NCBI RefSeq assembly: GCF_025847235.1 | Contig: NZ_JAOZEW010000021.1 | Coordinates: 1-64,000, forward strand | Length of the DNA stretch: 64,000 nt | Reading direction: 5' to 3' | Origin: Flavobacterium shii | GTDB lineage: Bacteria > Bacteroidota > Bacteroidia > Flavobacteriales > Flavobacteriaceae | Shown: in pieces, positions 34,562 to 44,702 of the stretch | How the letters are laid out: every line of letters starts with the position of its first letter | How positions within the stretch are numbered: the first letter of the stretch is position 1 | Translations under genes and position numbers: made by a program | Notes under the pieces: generated by a model | Told to the model about the DNA's origin: nothing | Database searches by the model: none | Seen by the model: only the letters and a program-made list of their open reading frames with translations

Positions 34562-36236
34562 GTTGTTTCGTTTTAATAGTTGGATCTTCAAAAGCACTTA
34601 ATTGGTCGTACGCCAGTAACAATTTATGATATGCTGCTACTTTATCTAATTGAGGGAAATATTCTCCGTCAAAATCACTTCCTATTTTTTGGCTTGCTTC
34701 GATTACATTTGGATAAATTCCGGCTGCAACGGCTGCATAAATTGCTGCTCCTAAAGCTGGAGTTTGATCTGAAGCTGCAATTTTGATTGGTTTATTTAAA
34801 ACGTTTGCCAAAGTCTGCATGATAAATGGTGATTTTCTAGCTACACCTCCAATCCCAATAACGCTGTCGATTTTTACTCCTTCTTCTTCAAAACGATCTA
34901 CAATTTTCTTAGCTCCAAAACAAATTGCATTTACCAAAGCTTTAAAAATATGCGGTGCTTTTGTTCCTAGAGAAAGATTTGAAATCGCGCTCTTTAATTC
35001 CTGATTTGCATCTGGAGTTCTTCTTCCATTAATCCAGTCCAAGGCAATTGGAAGACTATTTGAAACTGGAATTTTCTCTGCTTCTTTTGTCAATTCAATG
35101 ATTAGCTTATCGCTAAATTCTTCTCTTAATTGTTCTTTTTGAGTATCATTTAAAACAGTTGAAGCTGTTAATAAATGCTCTGTTGGCCAAAGCAATAATT
35201 CTTTATACCATGCCAATAAATCTCCAAAAGCAGATTGTCCGGCTTCTAAACCAATAAAACCTGGAATTACAGATCCATCAACTTGTCCGCAGATACCGCG
35301 AACGGTTTTTGTTCCTACTTCATCATAAGAACCAACCAAAATATCGCAGGTTGAAGTTCCCATTACACGAACTAAAGTATTCTCGCCAATTTTTGCTCCA
35401 ACAGCTCCAGAATGTGCGTCAAATGTTCCTACTGCTATAACTGTATCTTTAGAAAGTCCCAAACGATCTGCCCATTCTTTGCTTAATTTTCCAGCAACCA
35501 AATCAGATGTATATGTTTCATCATATAAATTACCACGAAGCGTTGCCAAGTATGGATGTAGTTTTTCTAAAAATTCTGCAGGTGGCAAACCATTCCAGTC
35601 TTCGTGCCACATTGCTTTGTGTCCTGCTGCGCAACGGCTTCTTTTAAATGATTTTAAATCTTTATCTTCTATTAATAAATATGTCATTAAATCACAGTGC
35701 TCCATCCAGGTATGTGCTGCATTTCGAACTGCTTCATCTTCTCTGGCAATGTGTAGAATTTTTGCCCAAAACCATTCTGATGAATAAATTCCTCCTACAT
35801 ATTTTGTAACATTTTCTCCGCCCCAGTTTACTGCCAATTCGTTGATTTCGTTTGCTTCATTTATTGCCGTATGATCTTTCCACAACACCATCATCGCATT
35901 AGGATTTTCCTCAAAACCTTTTGTCAAAGCCAACGGAATTCCATCTTTGGTTACAGGCACAGGAGAAGATCCTGTGGTATCAATACAAATTCCACACACT
36001 TGGGAAGGATCAACTCCACTCTCTTTTACAACGGTCTGAATTGTAATTTCTAATCCTTCAATATGATCTAAAGGGTGCTGACGAAATTGATTAATAGACG
36101 CATCACAATATTGCTTGTTTTTCCATCTTTTATAATGACTAACATTTGATGCCAACTCTTGCCCATTTTCTGTATCTATTAACATCGCTCGAACAGAATC
36201 TGTTCCGTAGTCCAATCCTATAACGTAATTTTTCAT
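34545..36236 (-). CDS. araB: Ribulokinase
   Basis: 563 aa FGGY-family kinase that phosphorylates L-ribulose. The start VIGLDYGTDSVRAMLID is the AraB-specific version of the ATPase motif (the TDS/VRA sequence differs from xylulokinase). Further features are GICIDTTGSSPVPV, VLWKDHTAINEANEIN, the substrate region GTFDAHSGAVGAKIG and the C-terminal FGGY block GGVARKSPFIMQTLANVLNKPI. It is the first gene of the araB-araD-araA-galM operon, under site B. Confidence 0.95.
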   Translation of the reverse strand: MKNYVIGLDYGTDSVRAMLIDTENGQELASNVSHYKRWKNKQYCDASINQFRQHPLDHIEGLEITIQTVVKESGVDPSQVCGICIDTTGSSPVPVTKDGIPLALTKGFEENPNAMMVLWKDHTAINEANEINELAVNWGGENVTKYVGGIYSSEWFWAKILHIAREDEAVRNAAHTWMEHCDLMTYLLIEDKDLKSFKRSRCAAGHKAMWHEDWNGLPPAEFLEKLHPYLATLRGNLYDETYTSDLVAGKLSKEWADRLGLSKDTVIAVGTFDAHSGAVGAKIGENTLVRVMGTSTCDILVGSYDEVGTKTVRGICGQVDGSVIPGFIGLEAGQSAFGDLLAWYKELLLWPTEHLLTASTVLNDTQKEQLREEFSDKLIIELTKEAEKIPVSNSLPIALDWINGRRTPDANQELKSAISNLSLGTKAPHIFKALVNAICFGAKKIVDRFEEEGVKIDSVIGIGGVARKSPFIMQTLANVLNKPIKIAASDQTPALGAAIYAAVAAGIYPNVIEASQKIGSDFDGEYFPQLDKVAAYHKLLLAYDQLSAFEDPTIKTKQHEFSL

Positions 36237-36260
36237 TCGAAATTAATTTTATAATAATGA

Positions 36261-36268
36261 CAAATATA
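36261..36268 (-). promoter_or_regulatory. -7 element of the araB operon
   Basis: Minus strand TATATTTG; start expected near 36256, 20 bases before the ATG. Confidence 0.6.
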
Positions 36269-36283
36269 AATATAATTAATTTA

Positions 36284-36304
36284 TAAGTGTATAAAAAACA
36301 CTTA
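36284..36304. promoter_or_regulatory. Arabinose-type operator, site B
   Basis: TAAGTGT-N7-ACACTTA, identical in all 21 bases to site A before GH97. It lies just upstream of the -7 element of araB, over the -33 region, which would allow either repression or activation. Confidence 0.75.
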
Positions 36305-36313
36305 ACAAAAACC

Positions 36314-36355
36314 AGGGCTGTAATTTTTACAAATAATGCATCAAAACAGCCCTTT
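36314..36355 (-). terminator. Weak hairpin after the GH51 gene
   Basis: AGGGCTG (36314-36320) and CAGCCCT (36347-36353) form a 7-8-bp stem with a long loop. It may end or attenuate the transcript from the GH51 gene before the araB promoter. Confidence 0.4.
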
Positions 36356-36404
36356 AGGATCAAAACAAAAAATAAACGTTAGTTTTACATTTATAATGTT
36401 GCGA

Positions 36405-38390
36405 TTACTTCATCTTAATTTTCAAAACAGTAACCGAGTAAGCTGGAAAATCGTATTGAACTTTACTTCCGTTAACCTTAAATTCAGTTTCTTTGGGACT
36501 AATCTTAGTTGGAGACTCGAAAGAATTTTCATCATTTATTCCGTCACCTTTCAAAATTATGGCTGTTCCTTTGGAATCTAATTTTGCTCCTTTTATATCA
36601 ATTGAAGCATTTTGAGCTGTTGCAGAAGCATTAACAATTTTCAAGATTACTTCTTTGGAATCCACATCTTTTACTGCCGAAGCAAATAAATCATTTTGAC
36701 CTGTAACTGCTTTTCCGTCTTTTGTAATGTTGATTAAGTCTGTTCCTTTATTGTTTGAGAATAACTTCTGAACATAATAATTTGGCGTTCCGTATGATTG
36801 TAAATTGTTAAACCAAATCATATCTGGTGTCCATTGCCAACCATCAATATGAGCCAATAAGGGTGCGTAAGATGTTAAGTGAACCACCTCGGCATTACGT
36901 TCCATTCCTGTCATGAAAGCCGCTTCGGAGAAAGCACATTCCCAGTTATTTTTATTATCAGGACTTGCAATTGCAACACTTTGCGCTGCATATTCACCAG
37001 CGAAAATCTTTGGTCCTTTACGATCATAATTATCATAACGTGTTACATTTTTACGGAACCAGGCTGGATCTTTGTAATAATGTTCGTCTACAATTTCTGC
37101 ATTTAGTTTTTTAAGTTCTGTCATTCCATAATCAAAATAATCTCCATCAGGCAATGGTCCTGTTCCGGAAACAATTGTGATGTTTGGATATTTAGCTTTT
37201 ATAGCTTTTTGAAACACTTTGAAACGCTCAATATAATCTGGGCCCCATTGTTCATTTCCAACTCCAATGAATTTTAAATTAAATGGTTTTGGATGTCCCA
37301 TATCGGCTCTCACTTTCCCCCAAGCGGTATTTAAATCTCCATTGGCAAATTCGATTAGATCCAAAGCATCTTGCACATAAGGATCCAATTGATCCATTGG
37401 AACTAATTCTCCTGTATTGAACTGACAAGCCATTCCGCAACTTAAAATTGGTAATGGCGAAGCTCCAATATCTTCTGAAAGCTGGAAATACTCAAAGAAT
37501 CCCAAACCAAAACTCTGGAAATAATCCGGTGCCAGTTTATGTGCAAATTCTGTATTCCAACGGTTAATCATTGTTTCTCTGTCCTCAACATTTCCTATCG
37601 ATTTTTTCCATTGGTAACGCAATGCCAGGGTTTTTCCTTCGACAATACATCCTCCTGGGAAACGTAAAAATCCTGGTTTTAAATCGTATAATAATTGTAC
37701 TAAATCTGCACGCATTCCGTTCTTTCTTCCTTTCCACGTATCTTCAGGAAAAAGCGAAATAGCATCTAAATCGATTACTCCTGTTCCTTCAAAAGTGATT
37801 CTGATTTGTGCTTTTGCTTCTGTTGCCGTTGCTGTTAATTGTGCTGTATAATTTGTCCAATCTTTAGCGGTTGGCGTAATCGAAGTTTCACCTAAAACCT
37901 TTTTATTTTTATCAATGAATTGGATCTTAATCTTGGCTACGTTTCCTGATACTTTTGAAGCTTTCAAAGACAAATTATAATGCAAATCTTTCTTGATTCC
38001 CATTCCTCTGAAACCTTCATTGATCAATTCGTAACCATTTGCATCATTTACAGTAACCCTGCAATAATTATGATTTGTCCCTTTTTGCGAATACTGAATA
38101 ATATTGGCAATTCCAGATTTCTGGTTTAGTTTGTGGCGGTCGCTGTTGGGTTCGTTCCATCCCATCATTGGGGTTTCGAATTCAAACGATCTGTTCTTGA
38201 TCATTTCGGCATATAAACCTCCATCGGCAGCAAAATTGATATCTTCAAAAAACACTCCGTACATTGTAGGTTGAATTTTGGTAACCGATTTTGCAACATC
38301 GACTTGAAGATTGTTTTTTTGTGCCGAAGCATAAAAGCCGTTAAGCAGCAAACCACAAAGGGTAATTTTGGTAATTAAATTGGACTTCAT
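36405..38390 (-). CDS. Alpha-L-arabinofuranosidase, GH51, copy 1
   Basis: 661 aa. MKSNLITKITLCGLLLNGFYASAQ is a signal peptide. A carbohydrate-binding beta-sandwich (RVTVNDANGYELINEGFRGMGI...) precedes the barrel. The acid/base is the Glu in FIGVGNEQWGPDYIER and the nucleophile the Glu in IFAGEYAAQ, as in GH51. At 661 aa it is the long form, with an inserted CBM4-like domain between about residues 80 and 210. It removes alpha-L-arabinofuranosyl units from arabinan or arabinoxylan. Confidence 0.92.
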   Translation of the reverse strand: MKSNLITKITLCGLLLNGFYASAQKNNLQVDVAKSVTKIQPTMYGVFFEDINFAADGGLYAEMIKNRSFEFETPMMGWNEPNSDRHKLNQKSGIANIIQYSQKGTNHNYCRVTVNDANGYELINEGFRGMGIKKDLHYNLSLKASKVSGNVAKIKIQFIDKNKKVLGETSITPTAKDWTNYTAQLTATATEAKAQIRITFEGTGVIDLDAISLFPEDTWKGRKNGMRADLVQLLYDLKPGFLRFPGGCIVEGKTLALRYQWKKSIGNVEDRETMINRWNTEFAHKLAPDYFQSFGLGFFEYFQLSEDIGASPLPILSCGMACQFNTGELVPMDQLDPYVQDALDLIEFANGDLNTAWGKVRADMGHPKPFNLKFIGVGNEQWGPDYIERFKVFQKAIKAKYPNITIVSGTGPLPDGDYFDYGMTELKKLNAEIVDEHYYKDPAWFRKNVTRYDNYDRKGPKIFAGEYAAQSVAIASPDNKNNWECAFSEAAFMTGMERNAEVVHLTSYAPLLAHIDGWQWTPDMIWFNNLQSYGTPNYYVQKLFSNNKGTDLINITKDGKAVTGQNDLFASAVKDVDSKEVILKIVNASATAQNASIDIKGAKLDSKGTAIILKGDGINDENSFESPTKISPKETEFKVNGSKVQYDFPAYSVTVLKIKMK

Positions 38391-38416
38391 TTTTTTGTAT
38401 TTAATGTGTTTTTATT

Positions 38417-38469
38417 GCACGCGGATGATACTGATTCACTAAAGTGAAAACGCGGATAAAAACGGATTT
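38417..38469. repeat. Interspersed repeat, second copy of the 8083 family
   Basis: CACGCGGATGATACTGATTC...AAAACGCGGATAAAAACGG matches the 8083-8133 repeat with scattered changes. Confidence 0.55.
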
Positions 38470-38486
38470 TTATTTGTTTTTACTCT

Positions 38487-38572
38487 CCTGCAAGGTTTCC
38501 AAAACCTTGTAGGTATTATTAAGTTCCTAAAGTTTAAAAACTAAACCTACAAGGTTTTGGAAACCTTGCAGG
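38487..38572. repeat. Perfect 28-bp inverted repeat between GH127 and GH51
   Basis: Bases 38487-38514 and 38545-38572 are exact reverse complements. Each arm is itself a small palindrome (AAGGTTTCC...AAACCTT). The type (CCTGCAAGGTTT) is a common intergenic repeat in Flavobacterium. As RNA it forms a strong intercistronic hairpin that may protect or end the upstream mRNA. Confidence 0.75.
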
Positions 38573-38601
38573 AATAGAATCGTAATTCTTTGTTCTATAT
38601 T

Positions 38602-40587
38602 TTAATTCCCTTTATAATCTAACCAAACTTTCATCTTCCCAACGCCGCGGTTTGACCAGCTGTAATAGGGAATTGCTTTAAATTTTGAATTTTCGATTAC
38701 GTTCACACCTTGTAATAAATTGGCTTCTTTTTTTACTGTGAAAGTATCTCCGGATAATACGTTTATTTTATCAAAATTAGTTTTATTATCAATTTCTTCC
38801 ACCGCGTAAACGATTGGTCCGTATTCTAAAGAGACTTTGTTTTTATTGGTTTCAACTTTTCCATTTGTTTCAACTTCCTGAACTTCCATTGGGAAATTAA
38901 GGCTGATTTCATCTCCTTTTTTCCAATTTCGAGTAATTGTAAAATATCCGTTTTCTGGTTGAATTGCCAATGTTTCTCCGTTCAGATTAATGGTTGCTTT
39001 TTGAGTTGATGTTTTTTTATAAGAATATAAATCGCCTGGCAAAACTTCATTTCTTGCCCAACCCGGAACTCTCAATTTTATCGTGAATTGGCTTTCTTTT
39101 TTCGGGTTAACCGAAATATTTACTTTTCCGTTCCAAGGATATCCGGTTTGTTGAGAAATCTGTAAATCGGTTTTTCCTAAAGTGAAAGCTGCATTGTTTG
39201 AAGCGTACAAATTGACATAAAGTACGTCTTTTGATTTCGAATAAATAAGTCCCGGAATTGATGGCACAAATCGAATTAAATTGGTTGGACAACAAGAACA
39301 ATCAAACCAAGCCTGACGTGTACAAGATCCTCTGTTTGATTTAAAAACGCCATCGGCTTCTAAGGCATTTGGGTAGAAAAATTCTTTTCCATCTAATGAA
39401 ATTCCGGAGATTAATCCGTTGTACATCGTTCTTTCGATCACATCAAAATATTGTGATTTCCCTGTTAAATTATGCAACCTGTGATTCCAATATACATCTC
39501 CAATTGCAGCACAAGTTTCGTTGTATGCCGTTAAATTTGGTAATTCATAATTATCTCCAAAAGCTTCTCCGTCGTGTCTGGAACCAATTCCGCCAGTGAT
39601 GTACATTTTTTTGTTGACCATATTACTCCACAAATTATTTACAGCATCTGTATAACCCTTATCTTTGGTTATAGCTGCAATATCAGTCATTCCTGCATAC
39701 ATATAAACGGCTCTTACAGCGTGACCAACAACTTCATTTTGCTGTATAACCGGAATATGATCTTGTGCATATTCGCCATATAATTTATGATTGTTCGGGT
39801 TTCCGCGATTGTCTAGAAAGTATTTTGCTAATTTTAGATAGTCTTCTTTTCCGGTAATTTGATATAATTTGATCAAACCTGTTTCAATAATTTGATGACC
39901 CGGAACTCCTTTTACCTGACCTGGACCATCGCCAAAAGTTTTCACAAACAAATCGGCATTTTTGATGGCAATATCAAGGAAGTTTCTTTTTCCGGTTGCT
40001 TCATAATGCACAACAGCTGCTTCAATTAAATGTCCTGCATTATAACATTCATGACTAATTTGCAACGATTCCCAACGTTTTCCTTCGATAACCGGAACCC
40101 AAGACGCAGGTGGTTTTGCCGGATTTATAGTCCTCCACGTAGTTAAGTAACCGTCTTTTTCCTGACCTATTTTTACGATTGCAATCAATGAATCCAGAAC
40201 GCGATCCAGTTTTGGGTTTGGCGCGCTGATTAAAGTATTCGATGCGCCTTCGATAATTTTGTAAACATCGGTATCGTCAAAAGGCATTTGCCCCTTAACT
40301 TCTCCCGTTTTTTGTTTTCCTGCAATTAAGAAATTCTCAAAACGTCCTTCTTCATTGCATTTCTGAATGGCATATGCAATCGTTACTTCCTGCACTCTTT
40401 TAATAATGGGCAACCAAAAAGAATCTGTCAGTTTTACATTTTGAATATTTACTGGTTCGATTTCGTAACCCGCTTTTAAAGCCGAAGTTTTATTCGATTG
40501 CACGATATCGTTCTTGGTTTCTTTACAGGAAATAAGAATTAAAAGTGATAGAAAAATCGCTACAATATGGAAAGTATATTTTTTCAT
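38602..40587 (-). CDS. Beta-L-arabinofuranosidase, GH127
   Basis: 661 aa lipoprotein: MKKYTFHIVAIFLSLLILISCKE has a lipobox ending at C21. The alpha/alpha barrel carries the zinc-thiolate catalytic set of GH127: Glu and Cys in YNETCAAIGDVYW and the Cys pair in FDCSCCPTNLIRF, one of which is the nucleophile. The family cleaves beta-L-arabinofuranosides, as in plant extensins and arabinan side chains. It is translated just after the GH43 gene at 40601 (13-base gap). Confidence 0.9.
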   Translation of the reverse strand: MKKYTFHIVAIFLSLLILISCKETKNDIVQSNKTSALKAGYEIEPVNIQNVKLTDSFWLPIIKRVQEVTIAYAIQKCNEEGRFENFLIAGKQKTGEVKGQMPFDDTDVYKIIEGASNTLISAPNPKLDRVLDSLIAIVKIGQEKDGYLTTWRTINPAKPPASWVPVIEGKRWESLQISHECYNAGHLIEAAVVHYEATGKRNFLDIAIKNADLFVKTFGDGPGQVKGVPGHQIIETGLIKLYQITGKEDYLKLAKYFLDNRGNPNNHKLYGEYAQDHIPVIQQNEVVGHAVRAVYMYAGMTDIAAITKDKGYTDAVNNLWSNMVNKKMYITGGIGSRHDGEAFGDNYELPNLTAYNETCAAIGDVYWNHRLHNLTGKSQYFDVIERTMYNGLISGISLDGKEFFYPNALEADGVFKSNRGSCTRQAWFDCSCCPTNLIRFVPSIPGLIYSKSKDVLYVNLYASNNAAFTLGKTDLQISQQTGYPWNGKVNISVNPKKESQFTIKLRVPGWARNEVLPGDLYSYKKTSTQKATINLNGETLAIQPENGYFTITRNWKKGDEISLNFPMEVQEVETNGKVETNKNKVSLEYGPIVYAVEEIDNKTNFDKINVLSGDTFTVKKEANLLQGVNVIENSKFKAIPYYSWSNRGVGKMKVWLDYKGN

Positions 40588-40600
40588 TATTTTGAATATT

Positions 40601-41581
40601 CTATTTTAAAATTGGCCATAAATCAGCATCCCAAAACATTTCTCTAACTACTAATCTTGGCGTTCCGTTGGTTTTCTTTTCGTAAGCATGATAAAAAATA
40701 TAATCTTTACCATCAAATGTATAAGCGCTGTTATGGCCTACGCCAAAGTAATTCTCATCACCCTGAACTACTATGCTTCCGCCACCTTCGTTTAATGGTT
40801 TTTCGTCTTTATCGACATAAGGTCCAGTTACATTTTTAGCTCTTCCAACAACTACTTTATAGGTGCTTTTCTCTCCGCGGCAGCATAAATCCCAAGAAAG
40901 AAATTGATAATAGTAGCCATTTTTCTTAAAGATAAAAGGAGCTTCAAGTGCCCCATCGCCAGGATCTGTATCGGCAAGTTCAAAGCTTCTCTTGCGTTTC
41001 GCAATTGTATGCCATTCTTGTGGTTGTGCAATTGATTTTAAATCTGGATTTAGTTTTACTAACTTTAGTCCTTCCCAAAAAGAACCAAAAGACAACCAAG
41101 GTGTATTGTTTTCATCGAAGATTAAATTAGGATCAATGGCGTTCCACATATCTCGATTGGGTTGCGATTGGATAACGATTCCCTGATCAACCCATTTGTA
41201 TTTTTTATCTTTTGGATCTAAAGTGGTATTGGTCGCTACACCAATTGCTGAAGTATTTTTGGCGAAAGCCGAAACGGAATAATACAGGTAATAGATATTG
41301 TTATGGAATGTGATATCTGGTGCCCAAATATGGTTTTTGAAATCGGCTGCAACGCCATCTGCCCAAACGGGTTTGTCTTTGAAGACCTGCGGTTCAGGAT
41401 TCCATTTTTTTAAATCTTTAGAACTGAAGACGCTGATTCCATTTCCTGTACAGTATAAATAATAGGTGTCTTTTTGTTTGATGACGACTGGGTCGTGCAC
41501 TACAATTTCTTGTGCAAATGAAACTGAACCAATCAAGAAGATTAGAATAGTAATTGCTTGTATTGTGTTTTTATAAACCAT
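40601..41581 (-). CDS. Glycoside hydrolase family 43, arabinanase-like, copy 1
   Basis: 326 aa with signal peptide (MVYKNTIQAITILIFLIGSVSFAQ). The three GH43 catalytic acids are seen: base D30 in VVHDPVVIK, the pKa-modulating Asp in NAIDPNLIFDE and the acid Glu in ALEAPFIFKKNGYYY. Blade repeats of the five-bladed propeller recur. The closest pattern is the exo/endo-acting arabinan group that also contains the gene at 46313; the sequence SWDLCCRGEKSTYKVVVGRA parallels the other's SCCNGVNSTYYIVVGRS. Confidence 0.9.
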   Translation of the reverse strand: MVYKNTIQAITILIFLIGSVSFAQEIVVHDPVVIKQKDTYYLYCTGNGISVFSSKDLKKWNPEPQVFKDKPVWADGVAADFKNHIWAPDITFHNNIYYLYYSVSAFAKNTSAIGVATNTTLDPKDKKYKWVDQGIVIQSQPNRDMWNAIDPNLIFDENNTPWLSFGSFWEGLKLVKLNPDLKSIAQPQEWHTIAKRKRSFELADTDPGDGALEAPFIFKKNGYYYQFLSWDLCCRGEKSTYKVVVGRAKNVTGPYVDKDEKPLNEGGGSIVVQGDENYFGVGHNSAYTFDGKDYIFYHAYEKKTNGTPRLVVREMFWDADLWPILK

Positions 41582-41628
41582 TATAAGTGCTTTGTTTGTG
41601 AAATCTAAATTGTAAAATGTAAATGCGA

Positions 41629-41715
41629 CTGAAAACTTTTTTAAACCATATAAGTAAATTTAAGTTTTGTGTTGACTGGAAACTTTTTAAATCATATAAG
41701 TAATAACTATTACTG
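41629..41715. repeat. Two direct copies of GGAAACTTTTTTAAA.CATATAAGTAA
   Basis: A unit of about 28 bases occurs at 41629-41657 and again at 41689-41716 with few changes. It belongs with the CATATAAGT sequences bounding the element at 30077-30230. Confidence 0.5.
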
Positions 41716-41755
41716 AAATGCAACTGAATACTAAAAACTGAGAACTGAACACTTA

Positions 41756-42715
41756 TTACTGTATTCCTTCAGACGTCATTACAACACGTTTCATTGTTCC
41801 ATCTTTGTTATAATATAATTTATCTACACAAACTGATCTTCTAAAACTTCCTCCGTGTGGAATTGACGCTCCGTTATGATAAATAAAATACGATTGTCCC
41901 TTAAAATCTATTATCGATTGATGATTGGTATTACTGTTTCCTGCCAATTCATTCAGGATTCCTTTAAATTCCCATGGACCTGTAATGGTCTTGCTCATAG
42001 CATAGGCAATTTTTTCAGGAAACTCATAAGCGTATGATAAATAATACCAGTTTTTGTGTTTGTGAATCCACGGTGCTTCGGTAAAATGGGGTAAATCGAT
42101 ATGATGAATTGGACCGTCTAATTCAACCATGTTCTCTTTTAATTTTGCATAATGACAAGCCGTATTTCCCCAAAACAAATAGCCTTGTCCATCAGTATCG
42201 ATATAAACCGTTGGATCGATATCGTCCCAACTTATATCGGTAAATTTTGTCATATCATTTGTGATCAGGGCTTTTCCTAAAGCATCTTTAAAAGGTCCAG
42301 TTGGACTATCTGAAACTGCGATTCCAATCGATTTTCCTGGTACCAAACCATGTTCTACTGTTACATACCAATAAAACTTTCCATTTCTTTCAATGACTTG
42401 TGAGGCCCAGGCATCTCCTTTTGCCCATGCAAAATCGGTTACTTTTAAGGGCACTGGATGTGATTCCCATTTTTTCATATCTGAAGACGAATACACGACC
42501 CATTCGTTCATTTTATAAAAATTAAAATCGTTTGGTGCTTCGTCATGACCGGCATATAAATACACTTTATCTTTATAAACCAACGCAGCCGGATCTCCTG
42601 TGTATTGGTCTTTGATGATTGGGTTATTTAATTTTGTGGGATCAATTTGGCTTTGAACTGTTTGACAGAAGACAAGCAAAACTAAAAGTGACAGGCTTGT
42701 AATTATATTTTTCAT
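41756..42715 (-). CDS. Glycoside hydrolase family 43, arabinofuranosidase/xylosidase-like
   Basis: 319 aa from the ATG at 42715, which starts a clean signal peptide (MKNIITSLSLLVLLVFCQTVQSQ). The catalytic Asp is in YTGDPAALVYKD, the second acid in WDDIDPTVYID and the acid Glu in HFTEAPWIHKHKNWYYLS. These patterns differ from the arabinanase pair and match the GH43 branch with xylosidases and arabinofuranosidases, so it probably removes single residues. Confidence 0.88.
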   Translation of the reverse strand: MKNIITSLSLLVLLVFCQTVQSQIDPTKLNNPIIKDQYTGDPAALVYKDKVYLYAGHDEAPNDFNFYKMNEWVVYSSSDMKKWESHPVPLKVTDFAWAKGDAWASQVIERNGKFYWYVTVEHGLVPGKSIGIAVSDSPTGPFKDALGKALITNDMTKFTDISWDDIDPTVYIDTDGQGYLFWGNTACHYAKLKENMVELDGPIHHIDLPHFTEAPWIHKHKNWYYLSYAYEFPEKIAYAMSKTITGPWEFKGILNELAGNSNTNHQSIIDFKGQSYFIYHNGASIPHGGSFRRSVCVDKLYYNKDGTMKRVVMTSEGIQ

Positions 42716-42829
42716 TATGATTTGTTTTGGTAACATTTTAAAAACCTAATTGCTATGCGTTAAATATTTTTTCAAGCAGATCAAGCAGATTTTTTTTATT
42801 CTTTAATTCTATCTAACTCTTTTTAAGTC

Positions 42830-43020
42830 ATGATAAAATAAGTTCCAACGGGACGGCATATTTATAGTAATTTTATTTGTTTTTTCATAAGAACCCCCAT
42901 TGGGGGTGACATATTATAAATCATAAAGAAAAAAATTACATATCGCTCCGCTGGAGCTAATAGAAAGAACACATTATATTGGCTATAAATATTATGCTCC
43001 GCTGGAGCTTATATTGACTC
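42830..43020. repeat. REP-like palindromes in the gap between two GH43 genes
   Basis: GCTCCGCTGGAGC occurs at 42945-42957 and 42996-43008, and ACCCCCATTGGGGGT at 42893-42907. These short G+C-rich palindromes with CAACGGGACG nearby are the flavobacterial REP-like type. No gene is visible in the 353-base gap. Confidence 0.6.
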
Positions 43021-43068
43021 TAAATTACTTTATTGAAATCTGTGGCCATTATTTAATGTTTGGAATTT

Positions 43069-44691
43069 CTAATTGATCTTTTTACCCCATACCGGTAATC
43101 CGCCTGACGTTAATCCTGAATAACTTAGAGTTACTTTTCTGGTGGCTAATTCCCAATCCCAGGCATCGGTTACGTTACATTTAACTCCGTTTACGGTCAG
43201 GATTTTTTTGGTACTGTCGTACGACCAAGTTCCATTAGCATCTCCGCTTACTTTTTTATCTGCAGTTAAATAAAGTGTAACTGATTTTTGAATCGTCTTG
43301 TACTGATAATTCATCGTGATTTGCTCCCAGGTTCCTATAAAACTGGCTTCGGAAATTGTTGTTGTCGGAACGCCTGCGTAACGTTCTGACTCTACTACCG
43401 GCCAACCATCTTCTGTCCATTCTATACCTCGAACATGTCCCATCATAACTGCATTTGAAACAGCAATTCCAGAGACTCCTTCTGGTAAACGTGCTTGCGA
43501 TGCATAATACCATTTTTTGGTTTCCGGGTTCTGGAAGATACCACAATGAGATATTCCAACCCAGCCTGTATGGTTCTTAAATGAATATGGATGTGTTAAC
43601 ATCGGGAAACATTCGGCTCCATTGGTTATACTACTTCCTGAAATCGTTACATAAGGTCCTGTAATACTTTTTGATCGAGCAACTCTTGTATTGTACGCAA
43701 CCGATAATTCATCATAAGCCAAGAATAAATAGTAAAATTGGGTATCTGGGTTATAAATAATTTCCGGGCCTTCAAGTGCTTGCCATCGGTTTGAATTTAC
43801 ATTTCCGCGTCCTGCAATACGAACTCCATAATCTCCAATTGTTTTTAATTTATCTGGTTTTCCCGTTACTGGATTCAGTTTTAAAGCTGCAATTCCAGAA
43901 TGCCATGATCCGTAAATTAAATATTGGTCGCCTTCTGGAGTTTGAATAAAACTAGGATCAATAGCATTGAATTTGAAATAGGCATCCCAATCATTTCCCC
44001 CGTTTCTTACATAACTTTTTACGCCGTCTGGTTCGGAGCAAACTACCATTCCTTTGTCTGTCCAATTATTTGAAGCCAAATCATCTGTTTCGGCTAGACC
44101 AATAAAAGCACGTTCTGTCCAGGAAGTATTCGTATCTGTTCCAACAATTGGGTTGGTGACCACGATGCTGTAATACATCCTGTAAATATTACCTACTTTA
44201 CGAACACAAGGCGCCCAATATCCATAATTAGGATTTGTAATGGCTGGTAGTGCCGGCGACATTCTGGCTCTTTTATTATTTAAAGAATCTTTTACCCAAG
44301 CAGGAGCTTCGGTCATTGATGATCCCATAAATTCCCAATTGATTAAATCTTTTGATCTTCTGTAAAAGAAATGCCCATGTCCTTCTGTAGCATTTCCATA
44401 AGAAGCATCTGTTTGATACATATAATAATATTCGCCACATTTCTCAACTGTAGGATCGTGTACATTGGCCAAATTCCATTGTGCACGACTGCCCCAAGAA
44501 GCTAGAGATGTATAATTATCTGCATATGTTGGTCCCGGAAAAGCATTTGGGACCACAACAACTGGAGCCACTACAGGATCTGGTCCTCCACTAACTGCCG
44601 GATCATCCTTTGAACAACTTGTGATAATTAGTACAAATAAGAACAATCCTAAATGGGATATTATTTTTATAATGGAATTTGATTTCTTCAT
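43069..44691 (-). CDS. Endo-arabinanase-like GH43 lipoprotein
   Basis: 540 aa, with lipobox TSC at about residue 26. The GH43 acids are in NVHDPTVEKCGEYYYMYQ, FNAIDPSFIQTPEGDQYL and ALEGPEIIYNPDTQFYYL. A C-terminal beta domain of about 90 residues (SFIGTWEQITMNYQYKTIQ...) fits the C-terminal domain of extracellular endo-arabinanases. The extra domain, surface anchoring and position at the end of the susC-susD operon suggest the first cut on long arabinan chains. Confidence 0.9.
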   Translation of the reverse strand: MKKSNSIIKIISHLGLFLFVLIITSCSKDDPAVSGGPDPVVAPVVVVPNAFPGPTYADNYTSLASWGSRAQWNLANVHDPTVEKCGEYYYMYQTDASYGNATEGHGHFFYRRSKDLINWEFMGSSMTEAPAWVKDSLNNKRARMSPALPAITNPNYGYWAPCVRKVGNIYRMYYSIVVTNPIVGTDTNTSWTERAFIGLAETDDLASNNWTDKGMVVCSEPDGVKSYVRNGGNDWDAYFKFNAIDPSFIQTPEGDQYLIYGSWHSGIAALKLNPVTGKPDKLKTIGDYGVRIAGRGNVNSNRWQALEGPEIIYNPDTQFYYLFLAYDELSVAYNTRVARSKSITGPYVTISGSSITNGAECFPMLTHPYSFKNHTGWVGISHCGIFQNPETKKWYYASQARLPEGVSGIAVSNAVMMGHVRGIEWTEDGWPVVESERYAGVPTTTISEASFIGTWEQITMNYQYKTIQKSVTLYLTADKKVSGDANGTWSYDSTKKILTVNGVKCNVTDAWDWELATRKVTLSYSGLTSGGLPVWGKKIN

Positions 44692-44702
44692 CTTTTAGAT
44701 TT

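Noticed and set aside
41745..41760. TAAGTGT half-site on the minus strand near the end of a GH43 gene
   Set aside because: Only one half of the palindrome is present and there is no promoter next to it; the similar lone half near 20426 was discarded for the same reason.
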